From an uncultured delta proteobacterium (lineage in GTDB: Bacteria; Bdellovibrionota_C; UBA2361; OMII01): a stretch of 45,949 nt of DNA. A program made the translations under genes and the position numbers. Of this stretch, positions 19,217 to 27,924 are shown piece by piece. The number at the start of each line of letters is the position of its first letter. Position 1 is the first letter of the stretch. The stretch spans positions 79,272-125,220 of the forward strand of contig CAIVDM010000143.1 of NCBI GenBank assembly GCA_903904735.1, written 5' to 3'. The notes below the pieces were generated by a model. It searched no databases. It was not told the origin of the DNA and saw only the letters and a program-made list of their open reading frames with translations.

Positions 19217-20518
19217 TCATTGCCCAACAGCTTCTTTATTGGAGACCTTCATGACAAGGACTTTATCTATCCGCTTACCATCCATGTCGATCACCTCAAA
19301 GCGGAACCCATCCTGCTCGAAGGATTCCCCCTCCTTCGGAATTCGTCCAAGAGATGTCATGACAAAGCCACCTACGGAGTGAAATTGCCCCTCTAGACCG
19401 TCCAACCGTTCCTTGAGACCGAGTAATTCAAAGAGGTTCTCGACATCGGAGGACGCGTCCACTAAGAGCGAGCCATCATCTCGTCGGACAATCATCCGAA
19501 CCTCCTCTCCCGGATCGCCAACGTCGCCTACAATCATGCGCAGCACATCGTCAAGCGTCGCTACCCCGGCGACGCCTCCGTACTCATCTCGAATAATGGC
19601 GAAATGAATGCTTCCCTCACGAAATTTCTCAAGTAGCTCAAGCGCGCTTATCGACTCAGGCACCTCTAGTGGTCTCACCAGAAACTCCCGCAAGGTCCGC
19701 TTGGAAGGATCCGCTTGGCGCACCGCTCGTGCGAGGTCGTGGATCGACACTATTCCCAGCACTTCATCCTCGGTATCACCGAGCACCGGAAACCAGCTGA
19801 AACGAGACTCGAGCGCCACGCTGAGCGCCTGCTCCAGCTCACACGAAATGGAGAGGAACACGACTTCACTACGAGGAGTCATCAGCGCCGCGAGAGGGCG
19901 GTCGCCCAACTTAAAGACGCGGCTGATAATTTCCCGCTCCTCTTCCTCGATAACGCCCGCCTTCTCGCCCTCCTCGACAAGGCTCCGAATATCCTCTTCG
20001 AGCGCCTGTTCTTCTACGATCGGCTCATCGATGGGACTTGGCACGACCACTCGAGACGCGCTCCGAATCATGCGAAGAGCAACCCCAAGCATTCCGGTGA
20101 TCCTTCGCGCGAGCGGCGAAACGACCTGAACCACCTGATTCGGAAATCTCTCCCCTAGACGCACACCGATCGCGGTCGTTAATCCAAGCGCAAGCAACGC
20201 CAGAAACGCGCCACACAGCATCATTGAAAGCTCGATAAGTGACGAAGAACCAAACGCGGTCCTGAGGTGCCCCAACACCGCAGCGTCCCATAAATCCGCC
20301 CCGGCAGTGAAAAAAATCACGACCATCACCGCGTAAACCAGTCTTCCAGCGAGGATGAAGTCAGAGATCCTGACAACGTCGGAGCTTTCAGCTTCTTCGC
20401 CGTCATCAGACCAGCCAGAGAGAACAATTGGACGTGCCCGACTGAGGGCGACCTGTAGCGACTCAATCGCCCCCACGCACAGCAAGGCGGAAGTTATGAG
20501 AAAGAGGTTAACTACCAT
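19217..20518 (-). CDS. CNNM/CorC-HlyC family membrane protein (DUF21-CBS-CorC)
   Basis: 433 residues. The N-terminal 160 residues hold membrane segments of the DUF21 (CNNM) domain. A pair of CBS domains follows (about 200-320; MTPRSEVVFL and EYGGVAGVATLDDVLRMIVG), and the C-terminal CorC/HlyC domain covers about 345-425. The family is linked to Mg2+/Co2+ efflux or tolerance and is often mis-named hemolysin. The MgtE gene is nearby (22923) but not in the same operon. The ATG has no visible ribosome site. It is convergent with hrpB. Confidence 0.92.
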   Translation of the reverse strand: MVVNLFLITSALLCVGAIESLQVALSRARPIVLSGWSDDGEEAESSDVVRISDFILAGRLVYAVMVVIFFTAGADLWDAAVLGHLRTAFGSSSLIELSMMLCGAFLALLALGLTTAIGVRLGERFPNQVVQVVSPLARRITGMLGVALRMIRSASRVVVPSPIDEPIVEEQALEEDIRSLVEEGEKAGVIEEEEREIISRVFKLGDRPLAALMTPRSEVVFLSISCELEQALSVALESRFSWFPVLGDTEDEVLGIVSIHDLARAVRQADPSKRTLREFLVRPLEVPESISALELLEKFREGSIHFAIIRDEYGGVAGVATLDDVLRMIVGDVGDPGEEVRMIVRRDDGSLLVDASSDVENLFELLGLKERLDGLEGQFHSVGGFVMTSLGRIPKEGESFEQDGFRFEVIDMDGKRIDKVLVMKVSNKEAVGQ

Positions 20519-20598
20519 GGACTAAAGGAGCGCGAACGAGCATATCCCCGATACGATAGCCAGTCACAGCCTTCCTGCAAAGACCAAAGTAGCCACTC

Positions 20599-21132
20599 CT
20601 AGTGCGGAGGATGCTTGGGCAATCCCCGTCCACCTGAATCTTGTGCCCTCTCCAAGTGCTCTAAACGCTCCAAGACAACAGACAGTCCCTGGCGAAGTTG
20701 GGCCATTCCCACCTCTCCCAGAGCGCCAAACTGCCTCTTATGACAAGCACTAACCACTTCTCGTAGTTGACCGAGCACGTCCCGCCCGTTGTCGGATATC
20801 GTAACGGTGACCATACGTCGATCAATATTACTTCGAGCTCGCGCCACGTAACCGAGCCGCTCCAATCGGTCGAGAAGCCGTGTCATGTCCGGAACCTCAG
20901 CGATCAGCTGCTCACTGATGTCACCACACGATCGACCAGTCGCGCCCGCGGACTCTAGTATCCTCAGAATGTTATACGTCGCTCCCGTCAGGTGCATCGG
21001 TCGAAACACACGATTCAGCTCAGCCTCGAGACGAGTCGCGGCCCGAATAAGCTGAACATAGAGCGCCCGCTCGGGGGACTCTGATATTTGCTCTCTTGGC
21101 TCCTGTGGTAAATCCTCTTTCATTAGTGCCAT
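20599..21132 (-). CDS. MarR-family transcriptional regulator
   Basis: 177 residues with AAGGAG 6 bases before the ATG. A winged helix covers about 45-125: TYNILRILE, then the recognition helix in SEQLIAEVPDMTRLLDRLE, and the wing RSNIDRRMVTVTISDNG. It fits dimeric MarR regulators that respond to small phenolic or oxidative signals. A longer N-terminus (1-25, Glu/Pro-rich) and a charged tail are not typical. Its target is unknown; it lies in a divergent pair with the lipoprotein at 21311 (178 bases apart), which it could control, and it precedes the CorC gene by 80 bases on the same strand. Confidence 0.9.
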   Translation of the reverse strand: MALMKEDLPQEPREQISESPERALYVQLIRAATRLEAELNRVFRPMHLTGATYNILRILESAGATGRSCGDISEQLIAEVPDMTRLLDRLERLGYVARARSNIDRRMVTVTISDNGRDVLGQLREVVSACHKRQFGALGEVGMAQLRQGLSVVLERLEHLERAQDSGGRGLPKHPPH

Positions 21133-21310
21133 CGACGCTCCTTCGTGAAAACGGTTCTACCGCACTTTATTCCACCCCCGCATGACCGAACTCACCGCAG
21201 ATTAAAGGCGTTGTGGAGCTTGCCGAGAGCTTAAGGATAAGGCAGCCTTTGACAGGGCGAAGACGCTCCGGCAACCCCAACAGCCCGCGATTCATTACCT
21301 TTTGGAAGAC

Positions 21311-22759
21311 ATGATTTTCCCACATCTCCGATCACTTGCCTTAGTTATGTGGAGTGCCTCACTCGCTCTCGGATGCGCCCAGCCCCGGATTATTCCTTCC
21401 TTTCCCTCAGAGAAGACGTCAGCGCCGCCAGACCATTCCGTGGATTCTCAATCGCACGTTAATCTAGAGGCTCTCGATGCAGATTCTGCGGCGTTCGACG
21501 CTGTGACACTCGAAGCGCGCAATCTGCGCTTGAGCCAACTCTGGTACGAGCGATCGGAGAGTCTCTCGTCTATTCCTGGACCGGGGTCTATGGCGGCCCT
21601 GCTTCGCTCTAGCCACTTCGCGATTGAGAGTTTGTTGAGCGAACCCTGCGCCAACCCCTTCAACGAAACGTGCCGCGACTTACACCGCGTGTATTTAAGG
21701 GCCGTCGAGAAGGTCGTTCGCGAAATCGCCCGTAATGGATGGAACCTTCCTGACCTCGCCCCAAGTCGATATCGATTCTCGAGCACCGACACTGAAAAAC
21801 TAAAGAGCTTACGCGACTGGCGCTTTAATGAGGAGAACTCCTTGGCCCGACGAGACACCGACCGAGCTGGCCTCGGCCTTCCCTCCGTTGCGTGTCGTGA
21901 CAAGTGGGGAGACCAGGGGAAGGAAGCCCTAACAGGCCTATCGATCTGCTCTCCAATCACCTTCGTCTTAACCTTCGAGCGTCCAACGAATGAGGAACGC
22001 CTCACGGCTCACCTCGCGGCGGTAAACGCGTATGAGCAAGAAGTCTTCGAGACGCGCGGGATCGCGGTGCCCCTCGCGTCAGCCACTAGCGCCGCGCTTG
22101 AAACCATCTTTCGCGGGGCCGACGGCACGAGCGGCTCACACCGACTGTGGTGCCTGAGCAAACCCGAACGAACCACGACAATGGCGCTCGGCATAATCAG
22201 TTCACCCACTTCGGCGATGAACCTGCTAGACTCATTTGGCGCCATAGCTCGAGACTCTGAGCTTGAAGGCTCATATACCCCCTGTGCCTTCGTCACAAGC
22301 GGAGCGGGATCGCTCAGAAATGCCACGACCCTTCTGCGCCTCGCGCGCGCCCTTATTGCCCCTCGAAATAGCGCCGCATTGGAGCAAGAACCCATTCGAG
22401 TGTTGCCGATCGTATCTGGCAACGACGCTGTGACCATGACCCGAGGCCTTTTGGCGAGAATAAAGCGACAGGCTCACCGAGCGGCGAGAACACCAAACCA
22501 GCCCACCACATTCGCCGTTCAAGCTGTATGCGTAAACTCGTACGATGCGGATCCCGCGACAATCCAGGAGATCGCTCGGTACGCGGACGATTTAAATACC
22601 CCTCTTATCTTGGCGCCCGGCCAAGCTAGACTGCTCAGTGACATTCCCAACATGGTCCGCGACCACCGCCGGAGCGACGCGCCCAAGAAGGCTCCGGGAC
22701 GAGAAGTCTCCGACATCCCCGCACAGCCAAACCAGCTTCCCTTATCTCCCGTGATGTAA
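21311..22759 (+). CDS. lipoprotein resembling an alpha/beta hydrolase that has lost its catalytic serine
   Basis: 482 residues from the ATG at 21311 (a TTG at 21302 gives three more, and the numbering below includes them). The lipobox SLALGC gives Cys25. No common family was recognised, but it aligns with the lipase-like lipoprotein at 39935: the shared helical block ending in SEPCANPFNETCRDL, the loop GLGLPSVACRDKWGDQGKE then PITFVLTF, and MALGIISSPTSAMNLL against VHGLFSNPLTWL. At the nucleophile elbow, where the other has VVIGHSMGGLLTRS, this has VLPIVSGNDAVTMTRG (about 367-382), so the GxSxG is lost. The acid and His of the triad cannot be found in the shorter C-terminus. It is likely a non-catalytic scaffold or binding partner. 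Confidence 0.75.
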   Translation: MIFPHLRSLALVMWSASLALGCAQPRIIPSFPSEKTSAPPDHSVDSQSHVNLEALDADSAAFDAVTLEARNLRLSQLWYERSESLSSIPGPGSMAALLRSSHFAIESLLSEPCANPFNETCRDLHRVYLRAVEKVVREIARNGWNLPDLAPSRYRFSSTDTEKLKSLRDWRFNEENSLARRDTDRAGLGLPSVACRDKWGDQGKEALTGLSICSPITFVLTFERPTNEERLTAHLAAVNAYEQEVFETRGIAVPLASATSAALETIFRGADGTSGSHRLWCLSKPERTTTMALGIISSPTSAMNLLDSFGAIARDSELEGSYTPCAFVTSGAGSLRNATTLLRLARALIAPRNSAALEQEPIRVLPIVSGNDAVTMTRGLLARIKRQAHRAARTPNQPTTFAVQAVCVNSYDADPATIQEIARYADDLNTPLILAPGQARLLSDIPNMVRDHRRSDAPKKAPGREVSDIPAQPNQLPLSPVM

Positions 22760-22922
22760 GTCGAGATTGCCCTGTCGCGCACTGTTGATTCGCCTGGCGA
22801 GCGCCGGCACCGAGAGCCCAAACAAAAATAGACCTCCTTATTAACACGCCATTCTTTCCTAGTTCCTGTTCTTGGCGCCTTCCGCTATCTATAGACTACA
22901 GACAATCAAACCGACGTGCCCT

Positions 22923-24188
22923 ATGAACACTAGCACCACATCCGCGTCCCGCCTCGAGAGTAAGGATAGTCAGCGAGCAAAAGCGCCAGATGCGTCGGTC
23001 AAAAACCTAGCCGACCGACTCACGGCCGTTGACCCGTCTCTCGGTGTACAACTCGTGGGACAGTCACACCCTGTCGTCGCCGCCACCGCGCTTCGCTCTT
23101 TGAGCCCTGACGCGGCGGCGTCTCTCTTCGCCGCGCTGCCTCCCGAAACACAAACAGCGATCTCTGCCGAGCTCCCCTCGCCAGTCACCTCTCAGTGGGC
23201 CCGAAACATCTCATATGCCCCTGATACTGTCGGTCGACTTATGGAGCCAGCCGTTGGCGTCTTTCACCCGCATATCAGGGTTGAACGCGCCATCGAGGAA
23301 CTACGGGAGCTCGTTAAGCGCGAGTTCATAACATATGTATATGTAGTGAATGAGACGAATACACTCGTCGGATTGGTCGTGATGCGAGACCTCCTATTCG
23401 CCGACCCCACCCAGAGCTTGAGCGAAGTCATGCTACGGTCTCCATTTACGCTACTCGCTGACACACCACTCATGAACGCCATGAAAGAAGTGCTCGTGAG
23501 ACACTATCCAGTCTATCCGGTGACATCACCAACCGGAGAGCTCCTGGGGCTCGTACGCGGATATCGCCTCTTTGAGGCTCAAGCGATCGAGATAAGCGCC
23601 CAGGCCGGGAGCATGGTAGGAGTGGAGAAAGGAGAGCGCATAACAACACCACTACTCACCTCCTTTAAGTACCGACACCCATGGCTACAGCTCAATTTAC
23701 TCACCGCATTCGTGGCCGGAGCGGTAGTAAATTTCTTCCAGGGCACAATCGATCAGATAGTCGTTCTCGCCGCGTTCCTTCCAGTGCTCGCTGGACAGTC
23801 CGGCAATACAGGGTGTCAGGCGCTCGCTGTCACATTACGCGGCATGACCCTGGGAGAGCTTGAGAATGTCAAAGTAACAAAACTTATCGCCAAAGAGGGC
23901 CTACTTGGCCTCTGCAACGGGGTCCTTGTCGGCTTATCGGCGGCGACCGGAATGTACTTACTGGCTAGCTCGGAGCATCATCCTAGCGCTCTAACACTAA
24001 GCGGCATCGTCTTGATGGCGATGGTGGGAAGCTGCTTTATCAGCGGACTCTCTGGTTCGCTGGTACCTCTTGTTCTCCGCAAGGTCGGAGCCGATCCCGC
24101 CACAGCCTCGAGCATCTTTCTGACGACAGCGACCGACGTAGCCAGCATGAGTCTGCTCCTCGGCCTGGCGACTCTGCTGATGCTTTAG
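22923..24188 (+). CDS. mgtE: MgtE-type magnesium transporter
   Basis: 421 residues from the ATG at 22923; an in-frame TTG at 22872 would add 17 residues of poor sense. It has the MgtE N-terminal domain (up to about 105), two CBS domains (about 110-225, DTVGRLMEP and VLVRHYPVYPV), and the membrane domain (about 240-421) with QLNLLTAFVAGAVVNFF, FLPVLAGQSGNTGCQA and the ATDVASMSLLLGLA end. The N-terminal domain appears slightly shorter than in longer family members. It mediates gated Mg2+ uptake, with Mg2+ sensed by the CBS domains. It is convergent with the DUF4286 gene. Confidence 0.92.
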   Translation: MNTSTTSASRLESKDSQRAKAPDASVKNLADRLTAVDPSLGVQLVGQSHPVVAATALRSLSPDAAASLFAALPPETQTAISAELPSPVTSQWARNISYAPDTVGRLMEPAVGVFHPHIRVERAIEELRELVKREFITYVYVVNETNTLVGLVVMRDLLFADPTQSLSEVMLRSPFTLLADTPLMNAMKEVLVRHYPVYPVTSPTGELLGLVRGYRLFEAQAIEISAQAGSMVGVEKGERITTPLLTSFKYRHPWLQLNLLTAFVAGAVVNFFQGTIDQIVVLAAFLPVLAGQSGNTGCQALAVTLRGMTLGELENVKVTKLIAKEGLLGLCNGVLVGLSAATGMYLLASSEHHPSALTLSGIVLMAMVGSCFISGLSGSLVPLVLRKVGADPATASSIFLTTATDVASMSLLLGLATLLML

Positions 24189-24196
24189 AACACCTA

Positions 24197-24520
24197 CTAC
24201 TGTCGGCGATGAACCGACACGACCTCTAGTAACGTTCGAAACGCGTGCACGTGATCTCCAAAAGCTAGCTCCGTCTTGGACTGCAACTGCGGGGAGGCTT
24301 CCTTCAAATAACGCTCGTAGCTCTCCATAGACGGCGCCGTATACTGTATGGCGTAGGTCTTACCACCTTGCTCAAACGCGTGCACTCGCATGAGCTTCGC
24401 CGAGTGAAAACATCCCGTGGAGAGCACCTCGGGGATGTGAGTTGACTCCATCCATTGGAGCCATTCCGTCAACACCTCATCGGACACATTCACAGTCACG
24501 TTATAGATAACTTCGCTCAT
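24197..24520 (-). CDS. DUF4286 family small protein
   Basis: 107 residues from the ATG at 24520, which has GAGGGG 8 bases upstream; the longer reading to 24595 would overlap the DoxX gene. The sequence is that of DUF4286: MSEVIYNVTVNV, EWLQWMESTHIPEVL, FHSAKLMRV, YAIQYTAPSMESYERYLKE. It is a ferredoxin-like dimeric fold of unknown function, compared with antibiotic-biosynthesis monooxygenases. It lies 19 bases after the DoxX gene, so they form an operon. Confidence 0.85.
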   Translation of the reverse strand: MSEVIYNVTVNVSDEVLTEWLQWMESTHIPEVLSTGCFHSAKLMRVHAFEQGGKTYAIQYTAPSMESYERYLKEASPQLQSKTELAFGDHVHAFRTLLEVVSVHRRQ

Positions 24521-24539
24521 TATCTGCCCCTCACCTATC

Positions 24540-25022
24540 CTAACCGCAGCAGCTTCCAGAAGCTGTTCCCGCCTTGGATGACAAAGCTCGATCAATCGAG
24601 AACGCGCCGCCTCCAGTCACCACTAACGAGAGACAGATTCCAATGACGAGCAAGTGGTACTCGAAACCCTCCCCCTGCTGCTGACCGAACCAATTCATGA
24701 AAAAACCGTGTTGGAGATGCGCCATGAACACCGCGCCCACCATGACGATCGCTAAACTAGCGGCACAGAACCGAGTCATAAACCCAAGAATAATCGCCAG
24801 AGCGCCGACTGACTCCGCCATGATAACCAGAAACGCCACGATCCACGCCAAGCCAAGCTTTGTGGTAAACAGCTCCATGGTGCCGGAGAATCCAAATCCA
24901 CCGAACGCACCAATGGTTTTTTGCAACCCGTGGGGCAACATAACCAATCCAACCGTCAGACGGGCTAGAGTCGCCCCTAGATTACACTTGGTCTTCATCA
25001 AAGCTGTACACGCGCAAACCAT
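24540..25022 (-). CDS. DoxX-family membrane protein
   Basis: 160 residues from the ATG at 25022, preceded by AGGGGG at a 5-6 base spacing; a longer reading to 25331 runs across argS and is not credible. Four membrane helices are seen, with LARLTVGLVMLPHGLQK (DoxX start), ESVGALAIILGFMTR, and AHLQHGFFMNWFGQQQ. DoxX proteins are small quinone-related or disulfide-redox membrane proteins whose exact reaction is not settled. The Cys-rich ends (ACTAL, SGSCCG) are an oddity. It is divergent from argS, 178 bases apart. Confidence 0.88.
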   Translation of the reverse strand: MVCACTALMKTKCNLGATLARLTVGLVMLPHGLQKTIGAFGGFGFSGTMELFTTKLGLAWIVAFLVIMAESVGALAIILGFMTRFCAASLAIVMVGAVFMAHLQHGFFMNWFGQQQGEGFEYHLLVIGICLSLVVTGGGAFSIDRALSSKAGTASGSCCG

Positions 25023-25200
25023 ATATCCCCCTGAAATTGATTGATCCGTGCCGAGATAGTGCCGCATCTCCCAGAGTTCGGCGACCCCTTTTTCCCCCAA
25101 ACGGGATTGCATGGCAAGCGACGGAACGACCGTAAGCCTAATCACATCGCGCGAGCGACGCTTTCCCCAGACCGTTTTTTTCACTACCATTGAACCCACT

Positions 25201-26913
25201 ATGAAGGACCTACTGATCAGCGCTCTGCACGCCGCTTCAAATCTCCCAATCGAAGTTCTTGAGAAGAACCTTACCCCCACGAAGGATTTGAAACATGGGG
25301 ACCTCGCGTTCCCGTGCTTCCTCTTAGCCAAAGACTGGGGAATGAGCCCACCCCAATGCGCTCAACGACTCAAGGATTCCATAGTCATGCCCGAGGGCTT
25401 TGACCGAGCCGAGCCACAAGGACCGTATCTCAATTTCTTCTACGACAGGGCCAAGTCGATCTCGGCGGTCACAAAGCAGGTGCGGTCAGCGGGTCACGCC
25501 TTCGGTGGCGGTTCAAACAAAGGTTCTATCGTAATCGACTACTCAGGACCCAACATCTCGAAGCCTTTTCACGTGGGACATCTAAGGACCACGATTATAG
25601 GCTTCTCGCTTTGCAAACTCTTCAAGCACCTTGGCTATGAGACTGTCGGCGTTAACCACTTGGGAGATTGGGGAACTCAGTTCGGCTTCGTCTACGCGGG
25701 ATGCAAGATATGGGGTCGTCCTGGCGACACCATGAACGATCTTGTGGGCAGGTATGTCGACGCGAACCTCCTTCGCAAGGCACAAGATGAGGGCAAAGAG
25801 CTCGACAAGCCTAATATCAACGAGATCGCGCGCGACTATTTTAAGCGACTCGAGGCGGGCGATCCCGAAGCCAAAGAGTTCTGGCAGTGGAACATGGATG
25901 TATCACTCGCCTACTACCACAAAACATATGCCCGCATGGGAATATCTTTTGACTCATGGAACGGCGAATCCTTTTACTTCAAGTTCTTTGATGAGATTAC
26001 ACAGACATTAAAACAGAGCGGTATTCTGGAGAACTCCAAGGGCGCGCTTGGCGTGGATCTCGGAGAGCCCCTCGGTTTCGCTCGTCTCTTAACCGAGGAT
26101 GGTCGAACGCTCTACCTCACGCGGGACGTAATCACCGCGGACTATCGTGAGAAAACGTACCATCCTGAGCGGATACTCTACGTTGTTGGTGCCCCGCAGA
26201 CGTTACACTTCAAGCAACTCAAGAGCATCATGGAGCGGCTAAACCACCCTGCGGCTCCAAAAATCACGCATATTCCATACGGTCACGTGCCGGGCATCAG
26301 TACGCGAAAAATGAAAACCGACGCGAGCGAGATCTCCCTCGACGCCCTGCTCGATGAGGCCCACGATCGAGCGAAGGTCGCGTACGAATCCGAGGTGTCG
26401 AAACGTCCCGAAGATATCAATGTCGAGGAAGTGGCGGAGGCTGTTGGCCTTGGAGCGATTTACTTCAACTACTTGTCTCGAACAAACATCAAGGAGTTTC
26501 ACTTTAGTTGGGATGAGGCGCTTAACTTCAAGGGCGACACCGGGCCGTACCTGCAGTACGCCGTAGCGCGCTTGTTTAGCATGGAAGAGAGAGCCCGCGC
26601 TGAGGGTACCGTGATAGATGATCAAGCCTCGGGAGAGCACTTGAGCGAACCCGAAGCATGGGAGATCGCCACCGTGTTATCAAAGTTCCCATCTGTGTTA
26701 GAGCGCACGGCGTTAGACTATGAGCCGTGCAACATCTGCAACTACGCGTTAGACCTCGCCAAAGCGATCTCGCGAGCCTACGTCAAGCTGCGGGTGAGTG
26801 GCGAACCTAACAAAGACGTCGCGCGAGCTCGCTTGACGTTGTTTGTCTGCGCTAGAACCGTTCTGGCGACAGCGCTAGAGCTTTTGGGGCTAAAGTCACT
26901 GCAGAGAATGTGA
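25201..26913 (+). CDS. argS: arginyl-tRNA synthetase
   Basis: 570 residues from the ATG at 25201, where the class I Arg-RS N-terminal Add1 domain begins; an earlier ATG at 25111 adds 30 unrelated residues. The adenylate-forming HIGH motif appears as HVGH (near 122 in KPFHVGHLRTT). The KMSK loop is replaced by STRKMKTD near 367, as usual for ArgRS. The anticodon-binding (DALR) domain is the C-terminal 110 residues, ending ALELLGLKSL. No Shine-Dalgarno is seen before the ATG. The last 18 bases overlap the convergent zinc-binding protein gene. Confidence 0.96.
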   Translation: MKDLLISALHAASNLPIEVLEKNLTPTKDLKHGDLAFPCFLLAKDWGMSPPQCAQRLKDSIVMPEGFDRAEPQGPYLNFFYDRAKSISAVTKQVRSAGHAFGGGSNKGSIVIDYSGPNISKPFHVGHLRTTIIGFSLCKLFKHLGYETVGVNHLGDWGTQFGFVYAGCKIWGRPGDTMNDLVGRYVDANLLRKAQDEGKELDKPNINEIARDYFKRLEAGDPEAKEFWQWNMDVSLAYYHKTYARMGISFDSWNGESFYFKFFDEITQTLKQSGILENSKGALGVDLGEPLGFARLLTEDGRTLYLTRDVITADYREKTYHPERILYVVGAPQTLHFKQLKSIMERLNHPAAPKITHIPYGHVPGISTRKMKTDASEISLDALLDEAHDRAKVAYESEVSKRPEDINVEEVAEAVGLGAIYFNYLSRTNIKEFHFSWDEALNFKGDTGPYLQYAVARLFSMEERARAEGTVIDDQASGEHLSEPEAWEIATVLSKFPSVLERTALDYEPCNICNYALDLAKAISRAYVKLRVSGEPNKDVARARLTLFVCARTVLATALELLGLKSLQRM

Positions 26914-27159
26914 TGAGGAGGGACTTTCCACGCGGTCACGAGCCGCCAGGATCCCCTCGTCATGCGCACAGTGCGCGCAGCAATAGAACCGTCCATCGCT
27001 CTCAACACCATGTCCGATAATTCGGCACGAACAATGCGTGCATGTGGGAGCGAGCTTCTGAATGGCGCACTCAAAGCTGTCGAATAAGTATGTCCGACCT
27101 TCAGAAATCACCTCGAAGCATTTATCGTATTCATTGTGACATGTAGCGCACTTGCTCAT
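26896..27159 (-). CDS. small Cys-rich zinc-binding protein, metallothionein-like
   Basis: 87 residues with TAGGAG 7 bases before the ATG. It has CATCHNEYDK, FECAIQK, CTHCSCRIIGHGV and RFYCCAHCAHDEG, a pattern of Cys and His pairs suggesting two or three zinc ribbons or a metallothionein-like metal store. The block GVESDGRFYCCAHCA recalls the YYCSEACA motif of prokaryotic metallothioneins, though the resemblance is weak. The 3' end overlaps argS by 18 bases on the other strand. Annotated elsewhere mostly as hypothetical. Confidence 0.72.
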   Translation of the reverse strand: MSKCATCHNEYDKCFEVISEGRTYLFDSFECAIQKLAPTCTHCSCRIIGHGVESDGRFYCCAHCAHDEGILAARDRVESPSSSHSLQ

Positions 27160-27340
27160 TGTAAGCTCCTACCTGCCTTGAATGGCAGCAAACTAGGCGA
27201 ACAGGATCAACGAAGAACTCTATCAAAGCAGCGCCACTCCGCTATGATGAGACTCATCGACGCCACCCTACGCAAAACTTGGACCCGCTCTCACCAAGAC
27301 TAGCCGCGGGACAAGAGTCCCTTGAGGCGGGAAAGTTAAC
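27160..27340. other. intergenic leader stretch with a compact inverted repeat and hairpin
   Basis: No gene seen. It holds GATGAG-A-CTCATC (27246-27258), an operator-like inverted repeat, and GGGAC-AAGA-GTCCC (27308-27321), a hairpin with a tetraloop. The first lies upstream of the zinc-binding protein gene on the other strand and could be its regulatory site. Confidence 0.35.
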
Positions 27341-27471
27341 AAAAATCTCTCGCATACTTAGCCAGCGTCCTAGTCAGGCGGAGCTAGGGGCTTAGACCTG
27401 AGCAACTGTTCCTCATGGACAGCGCGCCTCGAGCGCCAGATGATCGTCCCCACGCGTGAGAGATTTTTTTT
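27341..27471 (+). ncRNA. candidate structured RNA closed by a 13-base helix
   Basis: AAAAATCTCTCGC (27341-27353) pairs with GTGAGAGATTTTT (27456-27468), with one G-T pair, closing about 100 bases. Inside are a CCTAG/CTAGG helix, CTGT-CC/GGACAG and GCGC/GCGC hairpins. The 3' arm runs into eight T residues (27464-27471). An RNA that pairs 5' to 3' ends around an open middle recalls 6S RNA, but length is short and I cannot match the sequence. The reverse strand has an equal closing helix with five T residues, so orientation is uncertain. No clear promoter was found for it. Confidence 0.4.
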
Positions 27472-27490
27472 GATCGTCATTAAAAATTTC

Positions 27491-27519
27491 TTGAAACTCT
27501 CAACGCAGAGGCATAGGAT
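27491..27519 (+). promoter_or_regulatory. sigma70 promoter of the small RNA
   Basis: TTGAAA (27491-27496), 17 bases, TAGGAT (27514-27519). This is the best promoter in the window. Expected start near 27525. Confidence 0.65.
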
Positions 27520-27524
27520 CAGAA

Positions 27525-27632
27525 TTGCACCGAGTGGTGCTAATTGCTTGCTAGTAAAAATGGGACACTAGCGTGCCCCAACAAGTGGCCGCCTGAGGTT
27601 TCGAGACTCCTCCAACCTCAGGCGGTTTTTTT
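27525..27632 (+). ncRNA. candidate trans-acting small RNA with CUCCUCC loop
   Basis: A complete transcription unit of about 108 bases: a good promoter, then hairpin GCACC-GAGT-GGTGC (27527-27540), hairpin GCTAGT/ACTAGC (27550-27572), and a terminator hairpin of 12 perfect pairs (27589-27625) followed by seven T residues. It has no open frame of note. The 13-base terminator loop TCGAGACTCCTCC contains CUCCUCC, complementary to GGAGGAG-type ribosome-binding sites such as the GGAGGAG 6-12 bases before the DUF3617 gene start at 29000. Such C-rich loops are known in sRNAs that block translation. It is not 4.5S, tmRNA or RNase P RNA by sequence. Confidence 0.6.
27589..27632 (+). terminator. intrinsic terminator of the small RNA
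   Basis: CCGCCTGAGGTT (27589-27600) and AACCTCAGGCGG (27614-27625) pair without mismatch around a 13-base loop and are followed by TTTTTTT (27626-27632). Confidence 0.85.
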
Positions 27633-27924
27633 GCCTGAAACCGCCTGAGCGGTCTATTCTTCAAACATCGTCAGTCTTCCACGACTAGCTAAGCGCCTGA
27701 GATTACTGCATACATTATCGCAACCGAACTCCACCAAAAGATTTCTATTTGATTCTTTGACTATGGGGCCCATTGGAACGTAAACTACCCTATGAGCCTT
27801 CTGCTCTATCGGAATTTCAGGTCCTGTATCAACAGTCCCCGTTTGACGTTTAGAAGAATTGAAGATCACCCCCGACCATCGGTCAGGGTTTTCACTGTGT
27901 ATATATAAGATTGATAAGGGACCT
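27633..27924 (+). other. intergenic region and leader of the RRM-protein gene
   Basis: About 290 bases with no credible gene. It holds ACCGC-CTGA-GCGGT (from 27640), repeating part of the terminator sequence, and a bulged hairpin CCCGACC-ATC-GGTCAGGG (27871-27888) followed by TTTT, about 35 bases before the ATG. The latter could act as an attenuator or as a target for self-regulation by the RNA-binding protein. TATATA lies at 27900-27905. Confidence 0.35.

Noticed and set aside
24998..25331. Long form of the DoxX gene
   Set aside because: The extension would lie across argS in antisense and has no DoxX features; AGGGGG marks the start at 25022.
27341..27471. Definite 6S RNA
   Set aside because: Only the end-pairing matches; length and sequence do not allow a confident name without a covariance model.
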